This document shows positions 1 through 7,002 of a DNA stretch of 27,232 bases, one piece after another. The position numbers and the translations under genes are program-made. The number at the start of each line of letters is the position of its first letter. Position 1 is the first letter of the stretch. The stretch is from a virus, in IMG/VR virus record IMGVR_UViG_3300045902_000406, positions 1 to 27,232 of that record, one strand, 5' to 3'. The notes beneath the pieces are model-generated. The model ran no database searches, was not told the origin of the DNA, and saw only the letters and a list, made by a program, of their open reading frames with translations.

Positions 1-2
1 TC

Positions 3-266
3 TCGGCAGAGACCGTCAAGAAGGAAACTTCCGCGTTTCTCGAGACCATCGCAGAAGATCGGAGAGACGCAGCCGCAAAGATTCTGATTAGCTTCGCTGG
101 AACCAAACCGATCGGCGGAATCAAGCAGCTGGAATCGCTGCATGACAAGCTTTCAACCTGGACCGAGAAGTTAGAGGATGAATCGGTCATTCTCAACGCG
201 CTCCTGACCAAGATGCAGAAGCGTATCGACGAACTCCGCGCCGATGCAGACGCGGAAGCATTCTAG
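3..266 (+). CDS. C-terminal part of a coiled-coil protein (cut by window edge)
   Basis: An open frame enters from the left edge and ends at TAG 264-266, giving 87 residues of a longer protein whose start is outside the window. The visible part is charged and helical (for example KLEDESVILNALL and KMQKRIDELRADADAEAF), typical of a coiled coil. No domain is recognised. A good ribosome site for the next gene lies directly after the stop, so the two are probably co-transcribed, and both end before the terminator at 455-486. Codon use (ATC, GAC, CTC, CTG) looks GC-richer than in the late genes downstream, fitting a different transcription unit. Function unknown; it could be a structural or DNA-binding accessory protein. 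Confidence 0.7.
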   Translation, partial: SAETVKKETSAFLETIAEDRRDAAAKILISFAGTKPIGGIKQLESLHDKLSTWTEKLEDESVILNALLTKMQKRIDELRADADAEAF

Positions 267-278
267 AAGGATGCATCC

Positions 279-446
279 ATGTACGAACTGACCATCGTCA
301 GCGGGAAACAATCTCCTGGAGTGCTGACCAGCATTACAACTCCAAACGCTACGACTGTCATTCGACTCTACCGAATGCTGCGAGCCGCAGGGTACGCTTG
401 CCGTGTATGGCACAAGTGCAAAAGCGAGTTAGTGCTACTCGCCTAG
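279..446 (+). CDS. Small hypothetical protein, 55 aa
   Basis: The start ATG at 279 is preceded by AGAAGG about eight bases upstream, and the frame runs to TAG 444-446. The product begins MYELTIVSGKQSPGV and contains a basic, Cys-containing stretch (GYACRVWHKCKSELVLLA). The pattern of a short beta-like start, a central helix (VIRLYRMLRAAGY) and a closing strand suggests a small alpha/beta fold, but no family is recognised. It is the last gene before a strong terminator, so it ends the upstream operon. The ATG at 271 gives only six codons and is not used. Support comes from the ribosome site, tight spacing and terminator rather than from homology. Confidence 0.6.
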   Translation: MYELTIVSGKQSPGVLTSITTPNATTVIRLYRMLRAAGYACRVWHKCKSELVLLA

Positions 447-454
447 CAAGCAAC

Positions 455-486
455 AACCCCCGAATAATCCTCGGGGGTTTTATTTT
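455..486 (+). terminator. Rho-independent terminator
   Basis: A nine-base-pair stem (455-463 with 471-479, core CCCCCGA/TCGGGGG) encloses a seven-base loop and is followed by TTTTATTTT. It lies nine bases after the stop of the 55-aa gene and closes the left transcription unit, separating it from the late operon. Confidence 0.92.
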
Positions 487-524
487 GCCCGCTGATTATT
501 TGTTACATTTTGTTACAAATTTCG

Positions 525-695
525 CCCTCGCTTCGCTCGGGGAAATCGTGAATAACAAGAATGCTCCGCTTCGCTCCGCATTCCATCCACCTGCGAGAGC
601 CGAGAAGCTAATTCCCATCACCTATCACTCATCGCTCATTCTCGCCAGTTTGACGAATGCTCATTCGCTTCGCTCATTCGCCGGCGCAAGCGCCG
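525..695. repeat. Three copies of CGCTTCGCTC inside imperfect palindromes, plus a GC hairpin
   Basis: CGCTTCGCTC occurs at 529-538, 567-576 and 666-675. Each copy sits at the centre of inverted arms: CCC with GGG (525-527/540-542), GAATGC with GCATTC (559-564/578-583), and GAATG with CATTC (655-659/675-679). A clean hairpin, CGGCGC-AA-GCGCCG, follows at 682-695. Same core with different arms suggests a small family of structured non-coding elements. Role unknown. Confidence 0.75.
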
Positions 696-712
696 AGTAG
701 TCAGTTAGACGA

Positions 713-781
713 AGTTCCACCTACCATCATCGGTGCAACTAACAACTAGCTGTGCTAGCCAAACCAGTCGGGTGCAACTAA
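713..781. repeat. Hairpins and direct repeats of GGTGCAACTAA
   Basis: AGTTCCACC (713-721) pairs with GGTGCAACT (732-740) with one mismatch. CTAGC-TGT-GCTAG forms a perfect small hairpin at 746-758. GGTGCAACTAA occurs at 732-742 and again at 771-781, 39 bases apart. The arrangement could be a binding site for a replication, packaging or regulatory protein; nothing in the sequence decides which. Confidence 0.6.
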
Positions 782-936
782 GTAACTCCAACTAACTTCC
801 ACCGCCGCAAGCATGCAAACACCAGGGGGTATAGGAACCTTTTTTAGACTGCGTCCATCAAAACATCTAATACAACCCTCCAAAAAATCTAAATTTTTCA
901 ATTTCACCTTCTCTTTCAGCAAAAATAGAATTAGCA

Positions 937-988
937 GGAATAGAACCATTTTGAATAAAAAGAGTAGGAATAGAATCATTCTGAATGG
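937..988 (+). promoter_or_regulatory. Two direct repeats with 30-bp spacing upstream of the sigma-factor operon
   Basis: GGAATAGAACCATTTTGAAT (937-956) and GGAATAGAATCATTCTGAAT (967-986) differ at two of 20 positions and lie exactly 30 bases apart in AT-rich DNA. They sit about 100-150 bases before the first late gene. A third partial match (AAAATAGAA, 922-930) lies upstream. The spacing is close to three helical turns, so proteins bound to both copies would lie on about the same face. They could be operators or promoters for the phage sigma factor. No convincing sigma-70 promoter pair is seen here. Confidence 0.45.
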
Positions 989-1090
989 AAACATTCTATA
1001 TACTCGCCAATTCCTCTCGTGACAAAACAGGAAGAAAAGAAAGAAAATAAGGAACATAGGTAGCAGAGATCGCAACCGCGGAGGTCCATC

Positions 1091-1384
1091 ATGGCAGGAA
1101 CAGAAAGTCCGGTAAATTGGAAAGATCATTGGGCACCACCGCCAGCAGGTGCTTCGGAAAATCAACTGTATGAATGGAGATTGAGAAATCAAGCAACGGA
1201 TGCTATCAATGCGCAAACAAAAGCAATGAATCAGCAAGTGGAAGAACTTAGAGAGTTGCAAAAAATTCAAAGAGAAGTAATGCAACTTTTGCAGTCGCAG
1301 CAATCCGCGATGCCGAGTGATCGAGTGCGAGAAAGTTTGATCTTCAAAACAATTGACGCGCTCAAACCGTTCACAGGAAAATAA
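1091..1384 (+). CDS. Hypothetical coiled-coil protein, 97 aa
   Basis: ATG 1091 follows GGAGG (1080-1084) at good spacing. The N-terminus is Pro/Trp-rich (VNWKDHWAPPPAGASENQLYEW). Residues about 33-70 form a strongly helical, Gln/Glu-rich stretch (NQQVEELRELQKIQREVMQL) typical of a coiled coil. No family is recognised. It is the first gene of the late operon and ends 12 bases before the sigma factor, so the two should be co-expressed. That position would suit a partner or modulator of the sigma factor, but equally a small virion or packaging accessory; neither is shown by the sequence. Confidence 0.75.
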   Translation: MAGTESPVNWKDHWAPPPAGASENQLYEWRLRNQATDAINAQTKAMNQQVEELRELQKIQREVMQLLQSQQSAMPSDRVRESLIFKTIDALKPFTGK

Positions 1385-1396
1385 TTCTACTTCGCG

Positions 1397-2131
1397 ATGG
1401 ACAAAGATCAGCTGAACAATTTGGTAAAAGAGCATTCTAAATGGGTACGATCGCTTGCATGGAAACGTGCAAGATTGTGCCCAACAAGCATTGATGTTGA
1501 CGATTTGTACCAAATTGGCTTGATCGGATTGCTAGAAGCTGCAGAAAATTTTGATGATACTCAACCAGCAGAGTTCAAAACTTTTGCAATTCATCGAGTA
1601 AAAGGAGCGATGATAGATGCGCTCCGTGCAGAAGATGAATTGTCAAGAAAAACAAGACAAGCAATAAAGCAAATAAATGCAACTGTTGTGGCATTAGAGC
1701 ACAAACTTGGAAGGAAAACAACAGCCGCGGAAGTTGCTAGAGAGCTGCGAATGGCGATAGATACGTATTACAAGCTAGTAACTACCGCCGCAATGCTCAC
1801 GCAAGAGCAAGTAGCAGAGAATTTAGAAGAAGTTCACGAAAGCCAACCAGATACCGAGCTGGAATTCAAAGAGTTGTTTACTATCGCAATAGAGTCAATT
1901 AGCAAGTTTTCAGAAAGAGATCAAAAATTGCTAATTGATTATTATTTCGAAGAAAAAACTCAAGAAGAATTGGCAGCAGAGCATGGAGTAACAGATACTA
2001 GAATCCATCAACGATTGAAAGCAATGATAGAAAAATTGCGACAGCAATTGACGATTCGTACTGTGCCAGCTTTGTCATATCTTCCTACACAAGAACCGTT
2101 GGTAGTTACCGCAAATACTCGCTGGGGGTAA
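1397..2131 (+). CDS. Phage-encoded RNA polymerase sigma factor (sigma-70 family, FliA/sigma-28-like)
   Basis: A 244-aa protein with the domain order of group 3 sigma factors. Region 2 (about 15-80) contains DVDDLYQIGLIGLLEAAENF and FKTFAIHRVKGAMIDALR, the core-binding and -10 recognition helices. Region 3 (about 85-127) contains HKLGRKTTAAEVARELRM. Region 4 (about 160-218) ends in a helix-turn-helix (EELAAEHGVTDTRIHQRLKA) that should read the -35 element. Region 1.1 is absent. About 26 C-terminal residues extend beyond region 4. The start lacks a strong ribosome site (AGGAAA is about 17 bases away), so translation may depend on the upstream gene. By family function it binds host core RNA polymerase and redirects it; its place at the head of the head genes suggests late-promoter specificity. 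Confidence 0.93.
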   Translation: MDKDQLNNLVKEHSKWVRSLAWKRARLCPTSIDVDDLYQIGLIGLLEAAENFDDTQPAEFKTFAIHRVKGAMIDALRAEDELSRKTRQAIKQINATVVALEHKLGRKTTAAEVARELRMAIDTYYKLVTTAAMLTQEQVAENLEEVHESQPDTELEFKELFTIAIESISKFSERDQKLLIDYYFEEKTQEELAAEHGVTDTRIHQRLKAMIEKLRQQLTIRTVPALSYLPTQEPLVVTANTRWG

Positions 2132-2134
2132 CTT

Positions 2135-2668
2135 ATGAAAGAACAAATTTTCTCTTTGCTAGCTAATGGAGTCCAACAAAGCGCAGTCGCGGCTGCGGTA
2201 GGAGTTAGTGAAGGATACGTCAGTCAGCTAGCAAATAGTGAAGAGTATCAAGTATTCGCGGCAAAGCGACAAGTAGATCCGCAACTGGAGCAGCATGACA
2301 AGAAAATTGCGGATTTAGAAGAAATTGCGCTCGCAAAAGTTCATAAGTTGATGGAATTTGAAACGAACATCATGCGAGCATTGAAAGTTTTCCAAGTCGC
2401 GAATGCCGCGCATCGTAGAAGTCAACAAGCGCCTACTCCTGACCAAGGAGCAGTTGTCAGTATTACTCTGCCAAAAGCTATGGAGATGCATCTCAAACTC
2501 ACTACTGACAAACAAGTAGTGGAAATCAACGGTAGATCTATGAATACCATGCAAAGTAGAGATGTGAAAGCACGACTGGAAGCAAAAAGACAAGCTACTC
2601 AGCAGCTAGTAACTGATGTTACTCCTGTCATTTCCAAGAAGGTAGTCAACGAGCTGGCAAAATTCTAA
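2135..2668 (+). CDS. Probable terminase small subunit
   Basis: A 177-aa protein that starts three bases after the sigma factor stop, with GGGGG upstream of ATG 2135. Residues about 10-35 form a helix-turn-helix (QQSAVAAAVGVSEGYVSQLA) like the DNA-binding head of small terminases. A helical middle region (QLEQHDKKIADLEEIALAKV) would suit oligomerisation, and the C-terminal part is basic and helical. The stop overlaps the start of the large terminase gene (TAATG), the usual small-large arrangement. By analogy it recognises the packaging site and loads the large subunit. The assignment rests on fold, size and position; a general DNA-binding protein is the alternative. Confidence 0.75.
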   Translation: MKEQIFSLLANGVQQSAVAAAVGVSEGYVSQLANSEEYQVFAAKRQVDPQLEQHDKKIADLEEIALAKVHKLMEFETNIMRALKVFQVANAAHRRSQQAPTPDQGAVVSITLPKAMEMHLKLTTDKQVVEINGRSMNTMQSRDVKARLEAKRQATQQLVTDVTPVISKKVVNELAKF

Positions 2669-4158
2669 TGGAAGAGCTTGACGTAACAGTTGCCAGAGAC
2701 GAAGCAATAGGTCTGGCGAGAGAAAACATGAATTTTCTGGCTGCTGTAGCGGCGCCAGAAGTGTTTCAATTCATGTTTCCGCCGATCTTTCTAGCGATCT
2801 GGCAATTGATTACCAAAGCTGCAATGGAAGCAAAAGGACAAATAAAACTGGCGATAGGTCTACCTCGCGGATTCGCGAAAACCTTCGTCATGAAACTCAT
2901 ATGTTTGTGGATAATTCTATTCACAAACAGGAGATTCATCCTAATCGTATGCAACACAGAACCGCATGCGCAAAACTTCATTGCTGACGTTACCGATCTG
3001 CTTAGCAATTCTAGCATCATAAGAATTTTTGGTGATTGGAGATTATCGAAAGAAATGGATCAGCAGTTGAAGAAGAAATTTTTCTTTCGTGGAAGAGATG
3101 TAATTCTTGCAGGACTTGGTAAAGGCGGATCTCCGCGAGGATTGAATATCAAATATGTGCGTCCTGACGTGATTCTCATGGATGACATGCAATCACGTGA
3201 GGATGCAAAAAGCCCTGTTCAATCGCAGCATGATCTAGAATGGTTCATGGGCACATTGCTAAAAGCAAACGACAAGCTGCGTTGCTTGTTTGTATACGTT
3301 GGCAATATGTATCCATATGAAGGAACCATTCTAAAGAAACTCAAAGAAAATCCCGTTTGGACCACTTTCATCACAGGAGCAATTCTGGAAGATGGAAATT
3401 CTATTTGGCCCGAGCTGCGATCAGTAGAAGATATTCTACAAGAACTTGATGATGACGAGGCAATGGGATGCCCGGAGATTTTTTACTCCGAGGTAATGAA
3501 TGATGATGTTGCAGGCACGCGGGCAGGAGTAGATATTGGAAGAATAAATTGCTGGAAACCAGATCCGGCAAAACCAATTTTTGCTCATGCAGGGTTTGTA
3601 ATCATTGATCCTTCAGCAGGAAAGAAGAAAAGTGACGATGTAGCTATTGGAGCGATTCATGTATATGATGAAGAGCCAGTGCTAACAGAGTTACTTACAG
3701 GAAAATTTAGCCCGGGCGATCAGTGCAGGGAAGCAATTCGATTGTGCATGAAGCACGGATTCGCGGCAATCGTGGTAGAGGATGTTGCGTATCAAGCAAC
3801 TCTCATATATTGGATGGAACAAGTTTTGCAGCAATTGCAAATCCGCGGCATCAAGATCCTTCCAATCAACCCGAACGGTCTGAGCAAAACATATCGAATT
3901 CTGGAAATGTTGAAACAGCTGACTGCCACAAAACATGGCAGCAGAATTCATATAGCTCCAGAAGTTCGTAGCACTGTGGTTCATCAAGTTACCTATTTCG
4001 ATCCGTCAAAAACAAACAACAAAGATGACATCTTGGATATCCTGGCATATTCCAAACAGGTGGTACATCAATACCGCTTCGAAATATCTATCGTTATGGA
4101 TATGCTAGACGATTTCCCCAAGGCAACCTTCTCTGAAGATCTTCAATTGGAGTTCTAA
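2668..4158 (+). CDS. terL: Terminase large subunit (packaging ATPase and nuclease)
   Basis: A 496-aa protein. The ATPase part has a Walker A-like motif GLPRGFAKT (residues 64-72) and Walker B VILMDD (168-173). The C-terminal RNase H-like nuclease has its first acidic residue in FVIIDPSAGKKKSDD (D314), a second acidic site in AIVVEDVAYQATLIYW, and a third in NNKDDILDILAY (about 451-462). All expected catalytic acids are present and length is normal. It pumps DNA into the prohead through the portal and cuts it at the end of packaging. It starts within the stop of the small terminase gene, so the two are probably translationally coupled, and it is followed directly by the portal gene. Confidence 0.95.
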   Translation: MEELDVTVARDEAIGLARENMNFLAAVAAPEVFQFMFPPIFLAIWQLITKAAMEAKGQIKLAIGLPRGFAKTFVMKLICLWIILFTNRRFILIVCNTEPHAQNFIADVTDLLSNSSIIRIFGDWRLSKEMDQQLKKKFFFRGRDVILAGLGKGGSPRGLNIKYVRPDVILMDDMQSREDAKSPVQSQHDLEWFMGTLLKANDKLRCLFVYVGNMYPYEGTILKKLKENPVWTTFITGAILEDGNSIWPELRSVEDILQELDDDEAMGCPEIFYSEVMNDDVAGTRAGVDIGRINCWKPDPAKPIFAHAGFVIIDPSAGKKKSDDVAIGAIHVYDEEPVLTELLTGKFSPGDQCREAIRLCMKHGFAAIVVEDVAYQATLIYWMEQVLQQLQIRGIKILPINPNGLSKTYRILEMLKQLTATKHGSRIHIAPEVRSTVVHQVTYFDPSKTNNKDDILDILAYSKQVVHQYRFEISIVMDMLDDFPKATFSEDLQLEF

Positions 4159-4160
4159 TC

Positions 4161-6020
4161 ATGGCTACCAGCAATCCTGTCGCAGAAATCCGCACGCAAG
4201 CTGCGCTAGTGAATATTGCAAAAGAAATTCTGCAAGCAAACAGGACGGATGATATCCGCAATCATTTGTTGGGCCGCGATCTTTCATACTACCGAGAAGT
4301 TGATAAAACTGCAAATCATCGGCTAGCGCAACATGCAAATCGCATGGGCGATCCTACGAAACAGCAGAATGTGGTAGTTCCGGTAGTTGCTCCGCAAGTA
4401 GAAACCGCGCTAGCGTATCTGACGGAAGTTTTTCTGTCCAGCTATCCAATCTTTCCAGTGGTTTCTCGCCCGCAATTACAAGATGAAGCATTGATGATAG
4501 AAACCCTGTTGGGCGAATCCGCGGTGCATTATCAATGGGTGCGTCATCTTGGAATGGCACTGCGAGATGGATTGAAATACAATCTAATGGGAGTGGAAGT
4601 CGATTGGAGAGAAGAAAAAATTTGGGCTATCGCGAATGATCCACTCGCGAATCTCTCTCAAGGAACTCCTGTGGAGACTGTATTCGCAGGAAACATGATG
4701 AAGCGGATGGATATGTATAACACGTTCTACGATGAACGTATCAATCCAGCAGAAAATCACATCCGCGGAGACTACGTAGGCTATGTCGAGATGCTTACGA
4801 GAATCGAGCTGAAGAAACTATTTCTCAGTCTTGAGAAAACCAACACAATGAACGCTACTGCGGCATTCCAAGCAGGAACCTCCGGTAGCGAGTTCAACTA
4901 TTACTTGCCAGAAATCAATCCAGTTCAGATTGCTCGCGCTCGCGGATCGCTGGAGCTCGGCAACAGCATGAATTGGTTAGCTTGGGCAGGCGAGGAGCGA
5001 GACAGAAAGATCAACTACAGTGGCATGTATGAAGTCGGCTACTTCTACGTGCGGTTGATTCCAAAAGAAATTCATCTATCGGGTGGCGTGCCAAAAATCT
5101 ACAAATTCATTGTAGTGAATGGCAAAGTTCCAATCTACTTCAAACAAATGACGAATGCTCACGATTATCTTCCGATAATCCTTGGGCAGCCGATTGACGA
5201 TGGATATGGATTGCAAACAAAGAGTTTTGCAGACAATTCTACGCCATATCAGCAACTGGCAACTTCGCTCTACAACAGCGGATTGGCAAGTCAACGGAAA
5301 AAAGTATATGACAGGATTTTCTACAATCCTGCAAGGATCAACAAATCGGATATTGATAAAGTAGATCCGATTGCCAGAATCCCAGTAAAAACGGAACAAT
5401 ATGCAGCAGCAATTACTGATGCGTATTCAATTGTTCCATACCGGGATGATGGAGTAGCAAGCATTTTTCAAATTGGTCGAGAAGTGATTGATATGGCGGA
5501 TATCGCTGCCGGGCAAAATAGAGTCCAGCGCGGACAGTTCCAGAAAGGAAACAAGACGCGCTACGAGTTCCAAGAAACTATGATAAACAGCGATTCGCGG
5601 CAGCGGATGATGGCAATCTTTTTGGAATCAAGTTTCTTCCAACCTATCAAACACATCCTCAAATCTAACATTCTTCAATACCAACCGCCGCAGAAAATAT
5701 ACAATCGACAAACCAAAGCAGAAGTAGAAATTGATCCAGTCGCCCTGAGACAAAAAATTTGGGAATTCCAGGTTGCTGATGGCGTATTACCGGCCGCGCA
5801 ATTGGTGAATCTGGAGCTACTCAATTCTGCCATGCAGCTCGCATTTTCTGCTCCGCAAATGGCGCAGGAATGGGATATTATGGGTATGTTTGCATATTCT
5901 ATGAAACTGCAAGGTGCGAAGTGGGTGGATGATTTCCGTAGGCCGCAAGGAGCACTCGCAAATGGAACCCAACAGAACAACGCCACTCCCACTGCTGCGG
6001 CTAACCCCCCTGCAGCGTGA
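4161..6020 (+). CDS. Portal protein
   Basis: A 619-aa protein directly downstream of the large terminase, with TTGGAG upstream of ATG 4161. The N-terminal half has the usual podoviral portal pattern: a helical start, then VVPVVAPQVETALAYLTEVF (about 71-90) and LRDGLKYNLMGVEVDW (about 134-149). A segment around 450-510 (NRVQRGQFQKGNKTRYEFQE and following helices) matches the wing/stem/crown region of portals. The C-terminus is Ala/Pro/Asn-rich and flexible. It forms the ring through which DNA enters and leaves the head. Its last 59 bases overlap the next gene in another frame. The call rests on size, position and general pattern. Confidence 0.88.
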   Translation: MATSNPVAEIRTQAALVNIAKEILQANRTDDIRNHLLGRDLSYYREVDKTANHRLAQHANRMGDPTKQQNVVVPVVAPQVETALAYLTEVFLSSYPIFPVVSRPQLQDEALMIETLLGESAVHYQWVRHLGMALRDGLKYNLMGVEVDWREEKIWAIANDPLANLSQGTPVETVFAGNMMKRMDMYNTFYDERINPAENHIRGDYVGYVEMLTRIELKKLFLSLEKTNTMNATAAFQAGTSGSEFNYYLPEINPVQIARARGSLELGNSMNWLAWAGEERDRKINYSGMYEVGYFYVRLIPKEIHLSGGVPKIYKFIVVNGKVPIYFKQMTNAHDYLPIILGQPIDDGYGLQTKSFADNSTPYQQLATSLYNSGLASQRKKVYDRIFYNPARINKSDIDKVDPIARIPVKTEQYAAAITDAYSIVPYRDDGVASIFQIGREVIDMADIAAGQNRVQRGQFQKGNKTRYEFQETMINSDSRQRMMAIFLESSFFQPIKHILKSNILQYQPPQKIYNRQTKAEVEIDPVALRQKIWEFQVADGVLPAAQLVNLELLNSAMQLAFSAPQMAQEWDIMGMFAYSMKLQGAKWVDDFRRPQGALANGTQQNNATPTAAANPPAA

Positions 6021-6273
6021 GTATTTGGAAAGAGCGAAAGATGTTTTGCAAGAGCAAAGAGCATCTATTCGCTTCACAGATCCTTCAAAGGATCATGAAG
6101 TAATTCGCTATCATGCCGCTATCTGCGGTAGCATCGAAGCATACGAAAAAATTCTCAATTGGGATGAGTATGTGATAGAAGATGCTCGCAGACAGCAAGA
6201 GCAAAAAATGCAAAACGATCCCCAACAGCCAGCGCTGTTCAGCGAACCACAAGACTCTTCCGAACTCTTTTGA
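5962..6273 (+). CDS. Hypothetical protein overlapping the portal gene, 103 aa
   Basis: The frame is open from 5914, but ATG 5962 has AAGGAG (5947-5952) nine bases upstream and is the better start. Its first 59 bases overlap the 3' end of the portal gene in a different frame. The product begins MEPNRTTPLPLL and then becomes helical and charged (LQREYLERAKDVLQEQRAS, AYEKILNWDEYVIEDARRQQ), with an acidic Ser-rich tail. No family is recognised. Its place between portal and scaffold suggests a small assembly factor or head protein. The strong ribosome site and the continuing composition after the portal stop argue that it is real. Confidence 0.75.
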   Translation: MEPNRTTPLPLLRLTPLQREYLERAKDVLQEQRASIRFTDPSKDHEVIRYHAAICGSIEAYEKILNWDEYVIEDARRQQEQKMQNDPQQPALFSEPQDSSELF

Positions 6274-6286
6274 AAGGTAAAACATC

Positions 6287-6991
6287 ATGTTCAACATTTT
6301 TGCTCCTAAGAATTCCACTCCTGCTCCTGCTCCTGCTCCAGCAGCAGCTCCAGCAGTTCCTGGTGGTACAATGCAACAAAACAATCCTGGAGCAGATCCA
6401 TCAAAGCAGCAAGCGCATTCCCCTCTCGACAGTTTTACTGAACTGCTAAAGAATAGTTCCAACGATCAGGCAACATCTGCCGATCCGTTTTCATCCCCAC
6501 TGTTCACCACAGATCCAAAAAAGATTTCTGAAGTTGCAGGAAACGCAAATTTTCTTGCAAACATTGATCCGGCGCTATTGGAAAAAGCTCAATCTGGGCA
6601 AGATCCTCAAGCGTTTTTGGAAGTGATGAACAAAGTAGGTCAGCAGTCGCTAGCTCTTGCAGTTCAGTTGGCTGTTGGAACTACTGAGCAAGCTGGGACA
6701 AAAATTGGGGAACGCTTCAAAAAAGCGCTTCCCGATTTGCTCAAAGACACTCAGCTTCGCTCCATCAAGTCAGAAAATCCCATTCTCAATCATCCTTCCG
6801 CTGAGCCGATGCTTGTAATGCTGCGGGATCGTATTCGGAGAAATGCTCCGGATATGTCTCCACAAGAAATCAATGCAAAGGCAGAGGAGTATTTGCTTAC
6901 TTGGGCCAAAGAACTTGCTGGCCCGGGAGAATCTTCAACCACTTCTCAATCGGCAGAAACCGATTGGGAGCGTTTTGCTGCTAACCTGTAA
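6287..6991 (+). CDS. Probable capsid scaffolding protein
   Basis: A 234-aa protein immediately before the major capsid protein, the usual scaffold position. GAAAGG lies upstream of ATG 6287. The N-terminus is a Pro/Ala repeat (TPAPAPAPAAAPAVP, residues 11-25) encoded by near-perfect CTCCTG repeats at 6319-6338. It is followed by a Gln/Asn/Ser-rich flexible stretch and, from about residue 75, by acidic and helical segments (IDPALLEKAQSGQDPQAFLE, MSPQEINAKAEEYLLTWAKE). Disordered N-terminus, helical C-terminus and mid-size length fit scaffolds of short-tailed phages, which guide coat assembly and then leave or are ejected. No protease is visible nearby. Confidence 0.75.
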   Translation: MFNIFAPKNSTPAPAPAPAAAPAVPGGTMQQNNPGADPSKQQAHSPLDSFTELLKNSSNDQATSADPFSSPLFTTDPKKISEVAGNANFLANIDPALLEKAQSGQDPQAFLEVMNKVGQQSLALAVQLAVGTTEQAGTKIGERFKKALPDLLKDTQLRSIKSENPILNHPSAEPMLVMLRDRIRRNAPDMSPQEINAKAEEYLLTWAKELAGPGESSTTSQSAETDWERFAANL

Positions 6992-7002
6992 GAGGAACTG
7001 AA

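Larger units (their letters stand above)
487..1090. other. Non-coding region between two transcription units
   Basis: About 600 bases without a credible gene. Open frames here lack ribosome sites and have unlikely compositions. The first part (525-781) holds GC-rich imperfect hairpins and short direct repeats. The second part (about 840-1075) is AT-rich and holds a repeated motif at 937-988. A run of six T at 840-845 follows a weak GGT/ACC stem at 828-839; I do not call it a terminator. GGAGG at 1080-1084 is the ribosome site of the gene at 1091. Its place just before the sigma factor and terminase genes makes it the natural site for late promoters and perhaps a packaging or replication signal, but that is inference. 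Confidence 0.7.

Noticed and set aside
398-700. Plus-strand 100-codon open frame
   Set aside because: It runs through the terminator at 455-486 and the GC hairpins, has no ribosome site, and its composition follows the repeats.
700-800. Possible tRNA-like fold from the hairpins
   Set aside because: No cloverleaf, no GGTTCGA-type T loop and no consistent acceptor stem could be found.
828-845. Possible terminator with a run of six T
   Set aside because: The only stem is three base pairs (GGT/ACC), too weak to support a call.
989-994. TATACT as a sigma-70 -10 box upstream of the late operon
   Set aside because: No -35-like hexamer at 16-18 bases and no TG extension; not enough to call a promoter.
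813-1022. Plus-strand 69-codon frame in the non-coding region
   Set aside because: No ribosome site; the protein is basic and Phe/Asn-rich as expected from AT-rich DNA with the 30-bp repeat.
755-1513. Long minus-strand open frame of 252 codons
   Set aside because: Its product is a Phe/Leu/Cys-rich shadow of AT-rich non-coding DNA and of two well-supported plus-strand genes.
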